Below are positions 16,426 through 29,307 of a stretch of 64,000 nucleotides of DNA, in pieces. This stretch comes from Platanthera guangdongensis (Eukaryota; Streptophyta; Magnoliopsida; Asparagales; Orchidaceae), in the NCBI GenBank assembly GCA_039583875.1, contig CM077165.1:63538757-63602756 (forward strand), given 5' to 3'. The position numbers and the translations under genes were made by a program. How positions within the stretch are numbered: the stretch's first letter is position 1; the number at the start of each line of letters is the position of its first letter. Under the pieces are notes generated by a model. It saw only the letters and a program-made list of their open reading frames with translations. It was not told where the DNA came from and searched no databases.

Positions 16426-19221
16426 GCATAGTCTTCATCAGCGGCAAGCCTGCCTATACATTGTTCTATATGGGTGATTCACAATCGTTCGTGTCGGAAG
16501 CATTCGTGGAAGGACTGGAAGGCGTGGAGCGATTCACAGGCCTGATGATGAGGGTACATCTATCAGACGGATCGGAGTTATTCACCACCTCCCACTGCAA
16601 CATGGAGGCAGAGATCGGCGGGAAGACATTTGAAGCACCAGCAATGATCCTGAAGATGCCAGTCTTTGACTTGATCCTGGGAATGACATGGTTGCATTGG
16701 AACCATGCTCAGATTGATTGCCTATCAAAGAGGATCACTGTGAGGCATGGGGATTCCTACATCATCATCGAAGGTATATGGCTAATCCCCCCTCTCTTGC
16801 TGTCATCTGTGCAGGACGTCAAGGCCCACTTGTAGGGGGAGGAAGTCTATGAAGTGTTGTTTGAAATGGCTGAGGCCAAGGGTTCCATCTCGGATATCCC
16901 GATGGTGCAAGATTTTGCTAACGTATTCCCAGAGAAGCTGCCAGGGCTACCCCTGCACCGGGAGCAAGATTTTTGGATACAGCTGGTGCCAGGGGCTAAG
17001 CCGACATCTAGAGACCCTTACCGGATGGCCCCGAAGGAGTTGACAGAGTTTTGAAGCCAGCTTTAGGAACTAGTGGAAGACGAATTTGTCCGGCCTAGCT
17101 CTTCACCATGGGGAGCCCCGGTGTTGTTCGTCAAGAAGAAGGACGAGACACTTAGATTGCGCATCGATTACCGAGCACTGAACCGACTGACAGTACAGAA
17201 CACCTATCCATTGCCAAGGATAGATGAGCTGTTCGATCAGCTGGAGGGGGTGCATTTCTTTTCAAAATTGGATTTGAGGTTCGGCTATTACCAGCTGCGG
17301 ATCCAGGAGGAGGACATTCCGAAGACTGCCTTCAGTAGCAAATATGGGCTGTTCGAGTTTACCGTAATGCCCTTCGAGCTCACGAATGCACTGTCGGCAT
17401 TTATGAGCCTCATGAATCATGTGTTCGAGGCATATTTGGATGTGTTCGTCATTGTGTTTATTGATGACATCCTCATCTACTCGAGGACGGGGGAGGAGCA
17501 CACACGACACTTGATGCTGACCCTGGACAGACTGCGGGAGCACCAGCTTTATGCAAAGTTCAGCAAATGCCAATTCTTGTTGAGGGAGGTGGATTTCCTA
17601 GGCCATATCATCAGTGGTGCTTGGTTGGCAGTGGACTAGACCAAGATTCAGGCAGTTCAGGATTGGCCGCAGCTGAAATCGGCCAAAGACGTGCGGAGTT
17701 TTCTAGGACTTGCCGGTTATAATCAAAAGTTCATGGAGGGATTTTCACGTATTGCCCTTCTACTCACATTCCTAACGAGGAAGGAGGTGCCCTTTGTATG
17801 TACCCCGCAGTGCGAGGCGGCCTTCTACGAGCTAAAGGAGCGACTCACCTTGGCTCCAATACTTGCCCTTCCTTTGGGGAAAGAAGGATTCCAAGTACAC
17901 ACCGATGCTTCCTACCAAGGCATGGGTGCAGTGCTGATTCAGAATGGTCATATGATAGCATACGCCTCACGATAGCTGAAGAAGCATGAGCAGAACTACC
18001 CTATTCATGACTTAAAGATGGGAGCGATCATATTTGCTCTGAAAGTCTGGAGGCACTATCTGTACGGTGTCCACTGCGACATTTACTCTGATCACAAGAA
18101 CTTGAGATATGTGGACACGCAGAAGGAGCTGAATATCAGACAGAGACGATGGGTGGAGTTTCTAGAAGATTACCAGTACGAGATTCACTACCACCTTGGG
18201 AAGGCGAATGTGGTGGCAGATGCGTTGAGCCGGAAGGCCACAAACTCTGGAGCAGGACAGCAGTTGATGGCCTTTGAGTTGGTCCAGATGTTGGAAAAGA
18301 TGAAGATATACTTTGTGTCCGAGGATCACCCAGAGCTGTACCGAGAGTCCCTAGCGTCATTGGTTGCCCCAGATGACATTCGAGACCGAGTCAGAGATGG
18401 GCAGAGACAGGATGCCCAGCTAGAGCCGATATTCCGGGCCTCAGAAGCAGGCATTGCTGGAGATTACACACTGAGGGATGGCCTAGTGTATTTCAGAGTA
18501 CGGGTTTACATACCAGAGGGAGGCTAGGTCCGGCAGGATAATATTACGGAGGCTCACTGCAGTCGGTTTTTGGTACACCCGGGGATTACAAAGATGATTG
18601 TGGATCTGAAGAAGACGATGTACTGGCCAGGAATGAAGAAGGATATTACCTACTTCGTGACCCACTGCGAGGCATGCCAACTGGTGAAGGCAGAATGTAG
18701 AAACCCCGCAGGATTGTTACAGCCACTCCCAGTGCCGGAGTGGAACTTCGATGATATCGCAATGGACTTCATACATGGGCTTCCCCGATTACGGATGGGA
18801 AACGATTCGATCTGGGTGATCGTCGACTAGCTGATGAAGGTAGACAGATTCAACCCGATCAGAAAGGATGACTCAGTTGGGGTGCTGGTTCGGAAATTTG
18901 TGGAGTAGTTCGTCCGTTATCATGGCGTACCCAGGACGATTGTATCAGATCGGGATGGGCGGTTTACATCCAGGGAGTGGAGATCAGTGCATACTTACTT
19001 GGGCGCGCGGCTGACATTCAGTAAGACTTTTCATCCCTAGACTGATAGGTAGACGGAACGCACTAATCGGACATTGGAGGATCTGCTGTGACTTTGCATA
19101 TTTGATCGCGGTGAGCCTTGGGAGAAGTTGTTGCAACTGATCGAGTTCTTATATAATAATAGCTACCTGTACAGCATAAGGATGGCTCCTTATGAGGCCA
19201 TATATGGGCGGAGGTGTAGGA
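16426..19221 (+). pseudogene. Element A pol, part 1 (protease, RT, RNase H, integrase N-terminal part)
   Basis: Protease region 16426-16835 keeps FDLILGMTWLHWNHAQIDCL, but the aspartic active site (normally DTGA/S) reads YMGDSQSF. RT (about 16930-17640) has [45 protein letters not shown] and the catalytic FIDDILIYS. RNase H (17890-18235) has [22 protein letters not shown] and [10 protein letters not shown]. Integrase begins with a zinc finger region (HPGITK to CEACQLVKAE) and the SDRDGRFTS motif near 18945. Stops interrupt it at about 16833, 17052, 17637, 17973, 18525, 18828, 18906, 19037, 19046 and 19088. The frame is cut at 19221 by element B and resumes at 29313. Confidence 0.88.
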
Positions 19222-21856
19222 TGTAACACCCCAGTTTTGCAAGAGGTTCAGTCTGCAGCTCTGAAAAATTTTTTGGGTTTCTGGCAGGAGGCACACGGCC
19301 TGCGACACGGGCGTGTCGCAGGGCGTGTCGAGGCCGTGTCGACACTCGGCCCAAGTGTCGACACTTTCGCTCGACAAAGTGTCGAGAGTGAGGCACACGG
19401 CCTGCGACACGGGCGTGTCGCAGGGCGTGTCGGGGCCGTGTCGACACTCGGCCCAGGTGTCGACACTTTCGTTCGACAAAGTGTCGAGAGTGGGGTACAC
19501 GGCTGGCGACACGGGCGTGTCGCAGGGCGTGTCGAGGCCGTGTCGACACTCGACCCAAGTGTCGACACTTTCGCTCGACAAGGTGTCGAGACTGGGACAC
19601 ACGGCCTGTGACACGGGCGTGTCACAGGGCGTGTCCCGCTTGGTCGACGATCTTTGCTCGATGTTTTTCCGCGGTGTCGACACAAAGCCTGTCGACGGGT
19701 GTCGAGACTTGGCACACGGCTTGGGACACGGGCATGTCCCAGGCCGTGTCACCTCTCGGGTTGGTGTTGGGGCCGTGTCGTTGGAGACACACGGCAGGCC
19801 ACACGGTCGTGTCACTGGGGACACGGGCGTGTCGGATTGAACACGGGCGTGTCGAATGCCCGTGTCTGATTCCAGGCGCGTCGATTTGAGACGGCGAATG
19901 AGGCACACAGCCCTGGACACGGGCGTGTGCCAGGCCGTGTTCGGCCCAGGTCTTATTTTTTCCAGGCGAATCGCGGCCATTCTTTTTCTGGTTTTAGGAT
20001 CTAACGGTTCAGGCCATCTCCTGGGGAGTTAAGACCGAATTCAGGGTTGGAAACCCTCATTATTTTCCAAGTTGTCTCTTTCTAAGATCTTGAGAAAAGC
20101 TAGAGCAAGGAGGAAGAAGAAGAAGGTCTTGGGCTGTAGGAAGGGTTTCGGTGCTCCAAATCGCGAGCCGAGTCCGGATCCGTGAAGCTTAGACCGCTGC
20201 GAAGATTTCCAACCGGCCATTTTTTTCCATGGCAAGGAAGAGGAGTCGGAAGGTAACGACATCTCTCCTCTCGGTCCTTAGGATGCATGTATTAGCATCA
20301 TTTAGTTTTCTTTCTCCCAAATTTCTGGGCACCGAACTCTCAAATGACAGGGGTTTTGGTTTGCCAAGTTTCAAGAGGAACTTCCGGGTTGATTGAGTCC
20401 GTCCCCGGCATATTTTGCATTAGAGATCCGCTTCGCTAGTGGATTAGGCATGGTGGGTGAAGCCGTGGTCGCGACCGTTAGTCCGGCCCGGTGATGTTGC
20501 ATACGAACTTAGGGATTCGTAGAGATTTCCGTTACGGCAAGATGCCGTTCGTGTTGTGGTGGTGATTGTCCCGTTTGCTTGAAAAGGTACGTGTAGTCGA
20601 ACCCGGATAAGGTTAGCTCCTCGTGGCGGTAGATGGTTTCCTTGAGGGACAAGGTTAGCTCCGTATGAGAATGGAGATGGTTTCCTTGGTGGACAAGGTT
20701 AGCTCCGCACGAGTTGGAGATGTTTTCCTTGGTGCGCGGGAATGCTGCAGTACAAAGAGGGATTGCGATGTATTTAGTCTTGGTTTGTGTTGTGCCAAGG
20801 CGTGGCTATATCTCCGTGGTCGGTTGGCTATCCCGTGACATGTGCGTCATGTGTGGAGAGTGTCCCGGCGTGACTAGTCCCCTTTTGTGTGACTGACGAG
20901 AATGCCAAGCTTGGGGCAAGCCCGGGCAAAGAGGCCATGAGCGGGTGGGGTCCAGCAAGGCTTCTTAGAATCGGTCAGTCTATTGTTGTTGGAATCCTGA
21001 CATGAGACGTCAGAGCTTGCAGGTAAGCCCGGGGCTAAGCCCACGAGCGGGTGGGGCCTTGGCAAGAATTTCCATGTGGCGGCCTGTGCGCCGTGTGAGG
21101 GGGTTGTGTCTCCCTCAATGTTTGCGGCTTTATGCCAATTGGGGAAATGTGAGTACCCAAATGATGTGATGTTGTGCTAGATGCATACGTTGTAGGGTAC
21201 CTTGGGTGAAGCCCGGGTGTTGCATTCATGTTGCATAGTAGGCCCTTTTCTTTATATGCTCAACCAATAGAGAACATGTTTGATGATTGAGACATCCAAG
21301 CCTGTTTTAACGCTTTTCTATTTATAGATGTTTATTTGCATATGAAGTGCTGACTTGCAGGTTGAAGGGTTCCCCGGGGTCCGTTAGGGGCGGCCGGGAG
21401 GAGATGTGTTGTTACACAGTTTGAGGTCAGCCTTTGCTGACCCACGTTACTAATAATTTTTACAGGGCAAGGATCGCACGCAGGAGCTAGCACTCCGGCC
21501 AAAAAGGCCTAAGCCCCATGAAGTGTTTTTCCCTCTTTTGTAGCACTACAGTTATGATAATGTTGTTTGAGACTATTTTGTCCGGCTTGCATGCCGAGGT
21601 AGACTAGGACTGCTGAGCACATTCATGTTTGATTGTACTATTTTACTCTTGGACATTTGTGGTAGGCCTTAAGGCCTTAGTTGTACTCTTTTGGTTAGTG
21701 GATAACTTCTGGTTGTGCTTGGTTTTCCGCTGTGTTGTGCAAGTGTTTTGAGTTTGGGTAGCTATATCAACTTATAATACTAAAGCTGTGGCGTTCGTAT
21801 GTTGTGGGGCACCGGCCGGACCCATATTATACGTCCACTACAGGGGAGGTGTTACA
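19222..21856 (+). repeat. Element B 5' LTR
   Basis: The first quarter (about 19300-19945) is packed with TGTCGACA and GACACGGGCGTGTC palindromes in a repeat of about 100 bp. Near 20609-20738 a unit of about 43 bp starting AAGGTTAGCTCC recurs three times. It carries no real coding sequence; the long open frames on both strands in the palindrome zone are artefacts. Confidence 0.92.
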
Positions 21857-21859
21857 ATT

Positions 21860-21873
21860 TGGTATCAGAGCCA
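21860..21873 (+). promoter_or_regulatory. Element B primer binding site
   Basis: TGGTATCAGAGCCA, complementary to initiator tRNA-Met, three bases past the LTR end. Confidence 0.88.
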
Positions 21874-21989
21874 GGTTAGATTCAAGGTCAGTGCGTAGAG
21901 AAGTTATCCACATAAGAGTAACGCGGGACCGTGAGTGTCCGTATGTTTTAGTCTTGAGATTGGAGACTAATCCCTTATTTCTTGTCTTC

Positions 21990-23157
21990 CTGAAGAGTGC
22001 AAGCAAAGAGGCGGGCACTTCAAGAGCAAGGGATGATCTCTCGGCGAGCAGTGCTACTGCTCCAGGCCTTTTGGGCACGGGTGTAGACCCGGCCGACTTC
22101 TGCCGTATGCTTGCAGAAGCGATGGTGGCAGCTCAAGCTGCAGCAGCGGCTCAGGTGGCAGCCCCTGCCATACCAGATACGGCAACGGCCGTGCCAGGAG
22201 TAGAAGCCAGACGAGTGGAGCCTTTGGCGGAGAGGGTAGTTGTCGGACATGGAGATCGGCACATGAAGTACTTCCTGAGTTTCCATCCCCCATCTTTCAA
22301 GGGTGTTGGAACGCCAACGGATGCGGAGGATTGGTGGGTTCGTATTCAAGAACTACTAAGGGCGGCAGAGACGCCAGAGGAAAAGAAAGCGGAGTATGCG
22401 GCGTTCATGTTGGAAGGAGACGCCAAGTTGTGGTGGGTGAGCCATAGCGGCCGCCTATTCCCGGGACGCACCCCGTCAGTGGAAGAGTTTGGCGACGCTT
22501 TTCTTAAGAGGTATATCCCAGTTTCAACACGATTGGCCCTGCAGAGGCAGTTTCTGCATCTAATGCAGCGAGACAAGACAGTGGATGAGTACGTGCAAGA
22601 GTTCACCCGATTGGGTCGTTATGCGGGAACGACAATGGCGGATGATGTAGAGAGAGATAACCTCTTCTACCAAGGGTTGAGGGAAAATCTGAGACAACCC
22701 CTCATCTCCATGAAGAGGGCGGGATTTAATGAGCTAGTTGAAGCCGCCAGGAGTTTGGAGAATGATTTGGAGCGAACCCAACGCCGTAAGGGTTTTACTC
22801 CCAAGCAAGGGGAAGGGAAGCCTTCCCAATCTCATGGAAAGTCTGATGGGAGTAGGTGGAGGAAGAAGCCTTACACTTCCAGATCTGGTGAGAGGAGCAA
22901 CTGGACGCCTGGGGGTTCCCACTCTAGGGGACCGCCGACGTGCTACAACTGCGGGAAGGTTGGGCACATAGCCCGTGCTTGTCAGCAAGGGGGAGCGGGG
23001 CAAGAGTCAAAGCAGGAGCAGTCTGTGCGCTCGGGCCCCAGTGCTGCAGAGAAAGGAAAGATGGCGGAGTCGAGCGCTTCTCGGTTCCAACCGGTGCAAC
23101 CAAGGGCTTACAACCTTGGACAGCAAGAAGCGATCCGCCAAACTGATGTGGTGACAG
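21990..23157 (+). CDS. Element B gag
   Basis: Nucleocapsid/capsid polyprotein. An Ala-rich N-terminal part is followed by the retrotransposon gag domain ([97 protein letters not shown]), then a basic linker and one CCHC knuckle [14 protein letters not shown]. The frame is open from inside the LTR (21804) to a TAA at 23172-23174. No ATG lies in frame between the primer site and the capsid domain except at about 22108 (MLAEAM), so the true start is unclear; the start given here is approximate. The stop lies within the candidate intron, so unspliced RNA would give Gag alone. Confidence 0.87.
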
Positions 23158-23228
23158 GTATGAAGAGAATTTAAGTTTAAATTTTGTGCTTCATCCTTTT
23201 AGACTTTTGTGTAATGTCTATGTTATAG
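23158..23228 (+). other. Candidate intron at element B gag-protease boundary (71 bp)
   Basis: Donor ACAG|GTATGA at 23158, acceptor ATGTTATAG at 23228. Gag ends phase 1 and protease resumes in the matching phase. The interval holds the gag stop codon and is much more AT-rich than the coding DNA on both sides. Splicing would fuse gag and pol into one frame. Confidence 0.7.
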
Positions 23229-26200
23229 GCTTCGTGTTAGTTTCCGGATACCCCGCTAGGGTATTGTTTGATACGGGAGCATCGCACTCCTTTCTTGCGG
23301 AGAGCTTCATCCGGAGAATGGGAGTTGAGTCTTTCTCGTCGGGAGTAGAGCTGAAAGTGCGCATGCCCAATGGGTCATCTATGACCACCGGGGCTAAAGG
23401 GCGCATTTGTTGGGAGCTAGACGGAGTTGTCTTCGCTCTGGAAGCGGCAGTGTTACCATTAGTAGAGTTCGATGTCATTTTGGGCATGGACTGGCTTACA
23501 GAGCAGCGCGCCAGCATTGATTGTTTATCCAAGGTAGTGACTCTAAGGAGTAAGGGGCAAGCGGAAGTCAAATTTGAGGGCCTTTGTGGAGTGGCATGTT
23601 CCCTGATTTCGGCCATGCAGTTGGTGCGGGCAGTTAACCAGGGTGGTGTAGCGCTTGTAGCGTTATTGGAGGTTCGTCTCTCCCAACTGACTATTGAGGA
23701 AGTGCCTGTGGTGGCAGAGTTCAAGGATGTGTTTCCGGATGAACTTCCTAGAGCGCCTCCTCGGCGGGAGATCGACTTCTCGATCGAGTTAGTGCCGGAG
23801 GCTAGACCAGTGTCACGTCCTCCATTTAGGATGGCACCAAAGGAGTTGGCGGAACTTAAGGTACAGTTACAGGAACTGTTGGAGCAAGGGTATATTAGAC
23901 CCAGTTCTTCACCGTGGAGCGCACCGGTGTTGTTTGTAAAGAAGAAAGACGGTAGCATGCGCCTGTGCATAGATTACCGAGAGCTCAATAAGTTGACCGT
24001 CAAGAATAAGTATCCGATCCCTCGGATAGACGATTTCTTTGACCAATTGGTGGGGTCAGTGGTGTATTCGAAGTTAGACTTGAAGTCGGGATACTAACAG
24101 CTACGAATTCGTGATGAAGACATACCCAAAACTGCCTTTGGGACAAGGTATGGGCACTTCGAGTTCACGGTGATGCCATTCGGGCTGACGAACGCACCAT
24201 CTGTGTTCATGGACCTTATGAATCGGGTATTCCGGGAATACTTGGATTCTTTTGTGGTTGTTTTCATTGATGACATTTTGGTGTATTCCAAATCGCAAGT
24301 GGAGCATGAGACCCACTTGAGAATGGTTTTGCAAGTGTTGAGGGAGAATGCGTTGTATGCAAAATTCTCCAAATGCGAGTTCTGGTTGGAGAAGGTGGCA
24401 TTTTTGGGCCACGTGATTAGTGGTGATGGGGTGGCAGTGGATCCAGCGAAAGTGGAGGCCATCAGAGATTGGCCGGTGTTGAGGACCGTGGCGGAAGTCC
24501 GAAGTTTTCTTGGACTAGCCGGGTATTATAGGAGATTCGTGGAGAATTTCTCGAAGATAGCTCTACCCCTCACATCTCTCACTCGCAAAGACCATAAATT
24601 TGTGTGGCCCAAGAGTGCAGTCAAGCATTTGAGGCCCTGAAGGAGAGGCTTATGATGGCTCCGATCCTGAGTTTACCGCAAGGGACCGATGGATTTCAAA
24701 TTTTCAGTGACGCATCGGGATGCGGCTTGGGTTGCGTGTTAGTGCAGCATGGCAAGGTGATAGCTTTTGGGTCTAGACAGCTGAAACCTCATGAGAGGAA
24801 TTACCCCGTCCATGATTTGGAGTTGGCGGCGGTAATCTTCGCACTGAAAATTTGGCGGCATTATGTTTATGGCGCAAGAGTGGAGATCTTCACGGACCAT
24901 AAAAGCCTGAAGTATCTCTTGGATCAAAAGGACTTGAACATGCGGCAACGCAGATGGGTTGAGTTTCTTGGAGACTACGAAGTGGCGATTCAGTACACGC
25001 CGGGTAAAGCCAATGTGGTGGCGGATGCGTTGAGTAGAAAGTACTCGGGGCAAGGAAATTGGATCGAAGCTCATGATGAGCGGTTGGCACGGGAATGGGA
25101 GTCCCTTGGATTGGAATGTGTTGCGAGAGGCGAGTCCAGCGTGGCTCGGTTTAACTGGATTGAAGTGCAAAACGACTTGTCCGATCGTATTCGGGAAGCG
25201 ACTCGATTAGATGTGGAGTTTCAACCTTTTGTGTTGGAGGCTCAAACGGGCGAGAGCAGCACCTGGGAGATGATCGGGGGAATCTTGAGAAAGGATGGAA
25301 GGGTTTGTGTACCGCAGTTTGGCAATCTCCGTGAGGAGTTGATGTTTGAGGCTCACTTCTCAAAGTACTCCATTCACCCGGGCAGTACAAAGATGTACTT
25401 GGATATGAAGAAATCCTTTTGGTGGCCGGGGTTGAAGCGAGATGTAGCTTTGTATGTGAGTCGTTGCCAAACATGTGCCTTGGTGAAGGCCGAATGTCAG
25501 AAACCGGGCGGGTTCCTGAACCCCCTTCCAATTCCTGAATGGAAATTTGAGGACATCTCCATGGACTTTGTGCATGGGTTGCCTAGATCGCAGCATGGGA
25601 ATGATGCTATTTGGGTGATCGTGGATCGCCTAACCAAGGTGGCTCACTTCATCCCAAATCGGAAAGAGGACAGCGTGGAGAAGCTGGTGGAGTTGTATGT
25701 TCGCAACATTGTGCGACTGCACGGAATTCCTAAGAGCATAGTCAGTGATCGAGATGGACGGTTTACGTCCAAGGATTGGAGATTGGTTCAAAAGAGCTTG
25801 GGCACGAAGCTAAAGTTTAGTACGGCGTTCCATCCTCAAACTGATGGGTAAACGGAGAGAACGAACCGTACTATGGAGGACATGTTGAGGATGTGCGTTC
25901 TTGATTTTGGCAAGAGATGGGAGGATCACCTCTTCATGGTAGAATTTGCGTACAACAACTGTTTTCAAGCTAGTATAAAGATGGCGCCATACGAAGCTTT
26001 GTATGGGAGGCGGTGTCGAACGCCAATGTCTTGGGCAGAGGCGGGAGACACCAAACTTTTGGGAAAGGGTGCGGTAGGTGACGCTTGTGAGATGGTACGG
26101 ACCATCCAAGAGCGTATGAAGGTGGCACAAGACAGGCAAGCAAAATATTTTAATGCTCGTCACCGGAAGTTGGAATTTACAGTTGGTGATTGGGTTTATC

Positions 26201-26613
26201 TGAAGGTCAAGCCGTTCAAAGGCGTCTCGCGGATTCGCCGACTCAAGAAGTTGAGTCCAAGGTTTTTGGGGCCTTTTGAAATTGTTGAGCGGATAGGAGA
26301 AGCAGCCTATCGGTTGGCGTTGTCCGCAAATTTGAGTGGATTACATGACGTCTTCCATGTCTACGTTTTGAGGAAAGCCTTGGTGGAGGCTAGCGTGGTG
26401 ATTGAGCCGGCATCGGTGCCGATTGAGGAAGACTTGAGGACGCGAGTCCTTCCAATCGCTATAGAAGATTCAGAGACTCGGCAGTTGCGGAATAAAGAAG
26501 TTAAACTTGTGAAAGTTCGTTGGGACAACTGCGGCCGTGAGGAGTTCTCTTGGGAGCGAGAACAGGCCATGCTAGAAGACTATCCAGAACTATTTTTGTC
26601 AGGTACAATTTAA
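23229..26613 (+). pseudogene. Element B pol (protease-RT-RNase H-integrase-chromodomain), three lesions
   Basis: Protease has the intact active site [10 protein letters not shown] and [12 protein letters not shown] has [59 protein letters not shown] and catalytic FIDDILVYS. RNase H has FSDASGCGLGCVL and [11 protein letters not shown]. Integrase has HPGSTK with [10 protein letters not shown] (zinc finger), DRDGRFTSKDW and [11 protein letters not shown]. The C-terminus (LSPRFLGPFEIVERIGEAAY, HDVFHVYVLRKAL, VKVRWDNCGREEFSWERE) is chromodomain-like, which guides integration in chromatin. Lesions: nonsense at 24095-24097 in RT, a one-base deletion near 24606 before RNase H, and nonsense at 25849-25851 in integrase. 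The frame otherwise runs to TAA at 26611-26613. Confidence 0.93.
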
Positions 26614-26658
26614 GTTTTGTACCTCTTTTGTTTTGAAATTTCGGGACGAAATTCTGTT

Positions 26659-26672
26659 AAGAGGGGGAGAGT
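26659..26672 (+). promoter_or_regulatory. Element B polypurine tract
   Basis: AAGAGGGGGAGAG next to the 3' LTR start; primes plus-strand synthesis in LTR elements. Confidence 0.85.
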
Positions 26673-29307
26673 TGTAACACCCCAGTTTTGCAAGAGGTTC
26701 AGTCTGCAGCTCTGAAAATTTTTTTGGGTTTCTGGCAGGAGGCACACGGCCTGCGACACGGGCGTGTCGCAGGGCGTGTCGAGGCCGTGTCGACACTCGG
26801 CCCAAGTGTCGACACTTTCGCTCGACAAAGTGTCGAGAGTGAGGCACACGGCCTGCGACACGGGCGTGTCGCAGGGCATGTCGGGGCCGTGTCGACACTC
26901 GGCCCAGGTGTCGACACTTTCGTTCGACAAAGTGTCGAGAGTGGGGCACACGGCTGGCGATACGGGCGTGTCGCAGGGCGTGTCGAGGCCGTGTCGACAC
27001 TCGACCCAAGTGTCGACACTTTCGCTCGACAAGGTGTCGAGACTGGGACACACGGCCTGTGACACGGGCGTGTCACAGGGCGTGTCCCGCTTGGTCGACG
27101 ATCTTCGCTCGACGTTTTTCCGCGGTGTCGACACAAAGCCTGTCGACGGGTGTCGAGACTTGGCACACGGCGTGGGACACGGGCGTGTCCCAGGCCGTGT
27201 CACCTCTCGGGTTGGTGTTGGGGCCGTGTCGTTGGAGACACACGACAGGCCACACGGCCGTGTCACTGGGGACACGGGCGTGTCGGATTGAACACGGGCG
27301 TGTCGAATGCCCGTGTCTGATTCCAGGCGCGTCGATTTGAGACGGCGAATGAGGCACACGACCCTGGACACGGGCGTGTGCCAGGCCGTGTTCGGCCCAG
27401 GTCTTCTTTTTTCCAGGCGAATCGCGGCCATTCTTTTTCTGGTTTTAGGATCTAACGGTTCAGGCCATCTCCTGGGGAGTTAAGACCGAATTCAGGGTTG
27501 GAAACCCTCATTGTTTTCCAAGTTATATCTTTCTAAGATCTTGAGAAAAGCTAGAGCAAGGAGGAAGAAGAAGAAGGTCTTGGGCTGTAGGAAGGGTTTC
27601 GGTGCTCCAAATCGCGAGCCGAGTCCGGATCCGTGAAGCTTAGACCGCTGCGAAGATTTCCAACCGGCCATTTTTTTCCATGGCAAGGAAGAGGAGTCGG
27701 AAGGTAACGACATCTCTCCTCTCGGTCCTTAGGATGCATGTATTAGCATCATTTAGTTTTCTTTCTCCCAAATTTCTGGGCACCGAACTCTCAAATGAGA
27801 GGGTTTTTGGTTTGCCAAGTTTCAAGAGGAACTTCCGGGTTGATTGAGTCCGTCCCCGGCATATTTTGCATTAGTGATCCGCTTCGCTAGTGGATTAGGC
27901 ATGGTGGGTGAAGCCGTGGTCGCGACCGTTAGTCCGGCCCGGTGATGTTGCATACGAACTTAGGGATTCGTAGATATTTCCATTGCGGCAAGATGTCGTT
28001 CGTGTTGTGGTGGTGATTGTCCCGTTTGCTTGAAAAGGTACGTGTAGTCGAACCCGGACAAGGTTAGCTCCTCGTGGCGGTAGATGGTTTCCTTGAGGGA
28101 CAAGGTTAGCTCCGTATGAGAATGGAGATGGTTTCCTTGGTGGACAAGGTTAGCTCCGCACGAGTTGGAGATGTTTTCCTTGGTGCGGGGGAACGCTGCG
28201 GTACAAAGAGGGATTGCGATGTATTTAGTCTTGGTATGTGTTGTGCCAAGGCGTGGCTATGTCTCCGTGGTCGGCTGGCTATCCCGTGACATGTGCGTCA
28301 TGTGTGGAGAGTGTCCCGGCGAGACTAGTCCCCTTATGTGTGACTGACGAGAATGCCAAGCTTGGGGCAAGCCCGGGCAAAGATGCCATGAGCGGGTGGG
28401 GTCCAGCAAGGCTTCTTAGAATCGGTCAGTCTGTTGTTGTTGGAATCCTGACATGAGACGTCAGAGCTTGCAGGCAAGCCCGGGGCTAAGCCCACGAGCG
28501 GGTGGGGCCTTGGAAAGAATTTTCATGTGGCGGCCTGTGCGCCGTGTGAGGGGGTTGTGTCTCCCTCAACATTTGCGGCTTTATGTCAATTGGGGAAATG
28601 TGAGTACCCAAATGATGTGATGTTGTGCTAGATGCATACGTTGTAGGGTACCTTGGGTGAAGCCCGGGTGTTGCATTCATGTTGCATAGTAGGCCCTTTT
28701 CTTTATATGCTCAACCAATAGAGAACATGTTTGATGATTGAGACATCCAAGCCTGTTTTAACGCTTTTCTATTTATAGATGTTTATTTGCATATGAAGTG
28801 TTGACTTGCAGGTTGGAGGGTTCCCCGGGGTCCGTTAGGGGCGGCCGGGAGGAGATGTGTTGTTACACAGTTTGAGGTCAGCCTTTGCTGACCCACGTTA
28901 CTAATAATTTTTACAGGGCAAGGATCGCACGCAGGAGCTAGCACACCGGCCAAAAAGGCCTAAGCCCCATGAAGTGTTTTTCCCTCTTTTGTAGCACTAC
29001 AGTTATGATGATGTTGTTTGAGACTATTTTGTCCGGCTTGCATGCCGAGGTAGACTAGGAGTGCTGAGCACATTCATATTTGATTGTACTATTTTACTCT
29101 TGGACATTTGTGGTAGGCCTTAAGGCCTTAGTTGTACTCTTTTGGTTAGTGGATAACTTCTGGTTGTGCTTGGTTTTCCGCTGTGTTGTGCAAGTGTTTT
29201 GAGTTTGGGTAGCTATATCAACTTATAATACTAAAGCTGTGGCATTCGTATGTTGTGGGGCCCCGGCCGGACCCATATTATACGTCCACTACAGGGGAGG
29301 TGTTACA
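26673..29307 (+). repeat. Element B 3' LTR
   Basis: Same length and organisation as the 5' LTR, with scattered substitutions. Palindromes lie at about 26748-27395. Confidence 0.93.

Larger units (their letters stand above)
19222..29307 (+). mobile_element. Element B: Ty3/gypsy chromovirus, 10,086 bp, TSD TAGGA
   Basis: Two LTRs of exactly 2635 bp (19222-21856 and 26673-29307) flank gag and pol. The target-site duplication TAGGA stands at 19217-19221 and 29308-29312, and discounting the element with one TSD copy leaves the element A integrase frame continuous. LTRs begin TGTAACACC and end GTTACA. By eye the two LTRs differ at roughly 40-50 positions, or about 1.5-2 percent, so the insertion is fairly recent. 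Two nonsense codons and one frameshift in pol make this copy non-autonomous. Confidence 0.95.

Noticed and set aside
17262..17573. Antisense frames opposite RT, RNase H and integrase (also 23218-23970, 24739-25170, 49704-50222)
   Set aside because: Shadows of the coding strand; no independent motifs.
19063..19980. Long open frames on both strands in the B LTR, with Arg/Thr/Ser-rich products repeating DTPCDTPVSQAV and RHGRVAGRV
   Set aside because: They are translations of palindromic LTR repeats; every frame of the array stays open, and the same happens in the 3' LTR, C and E.
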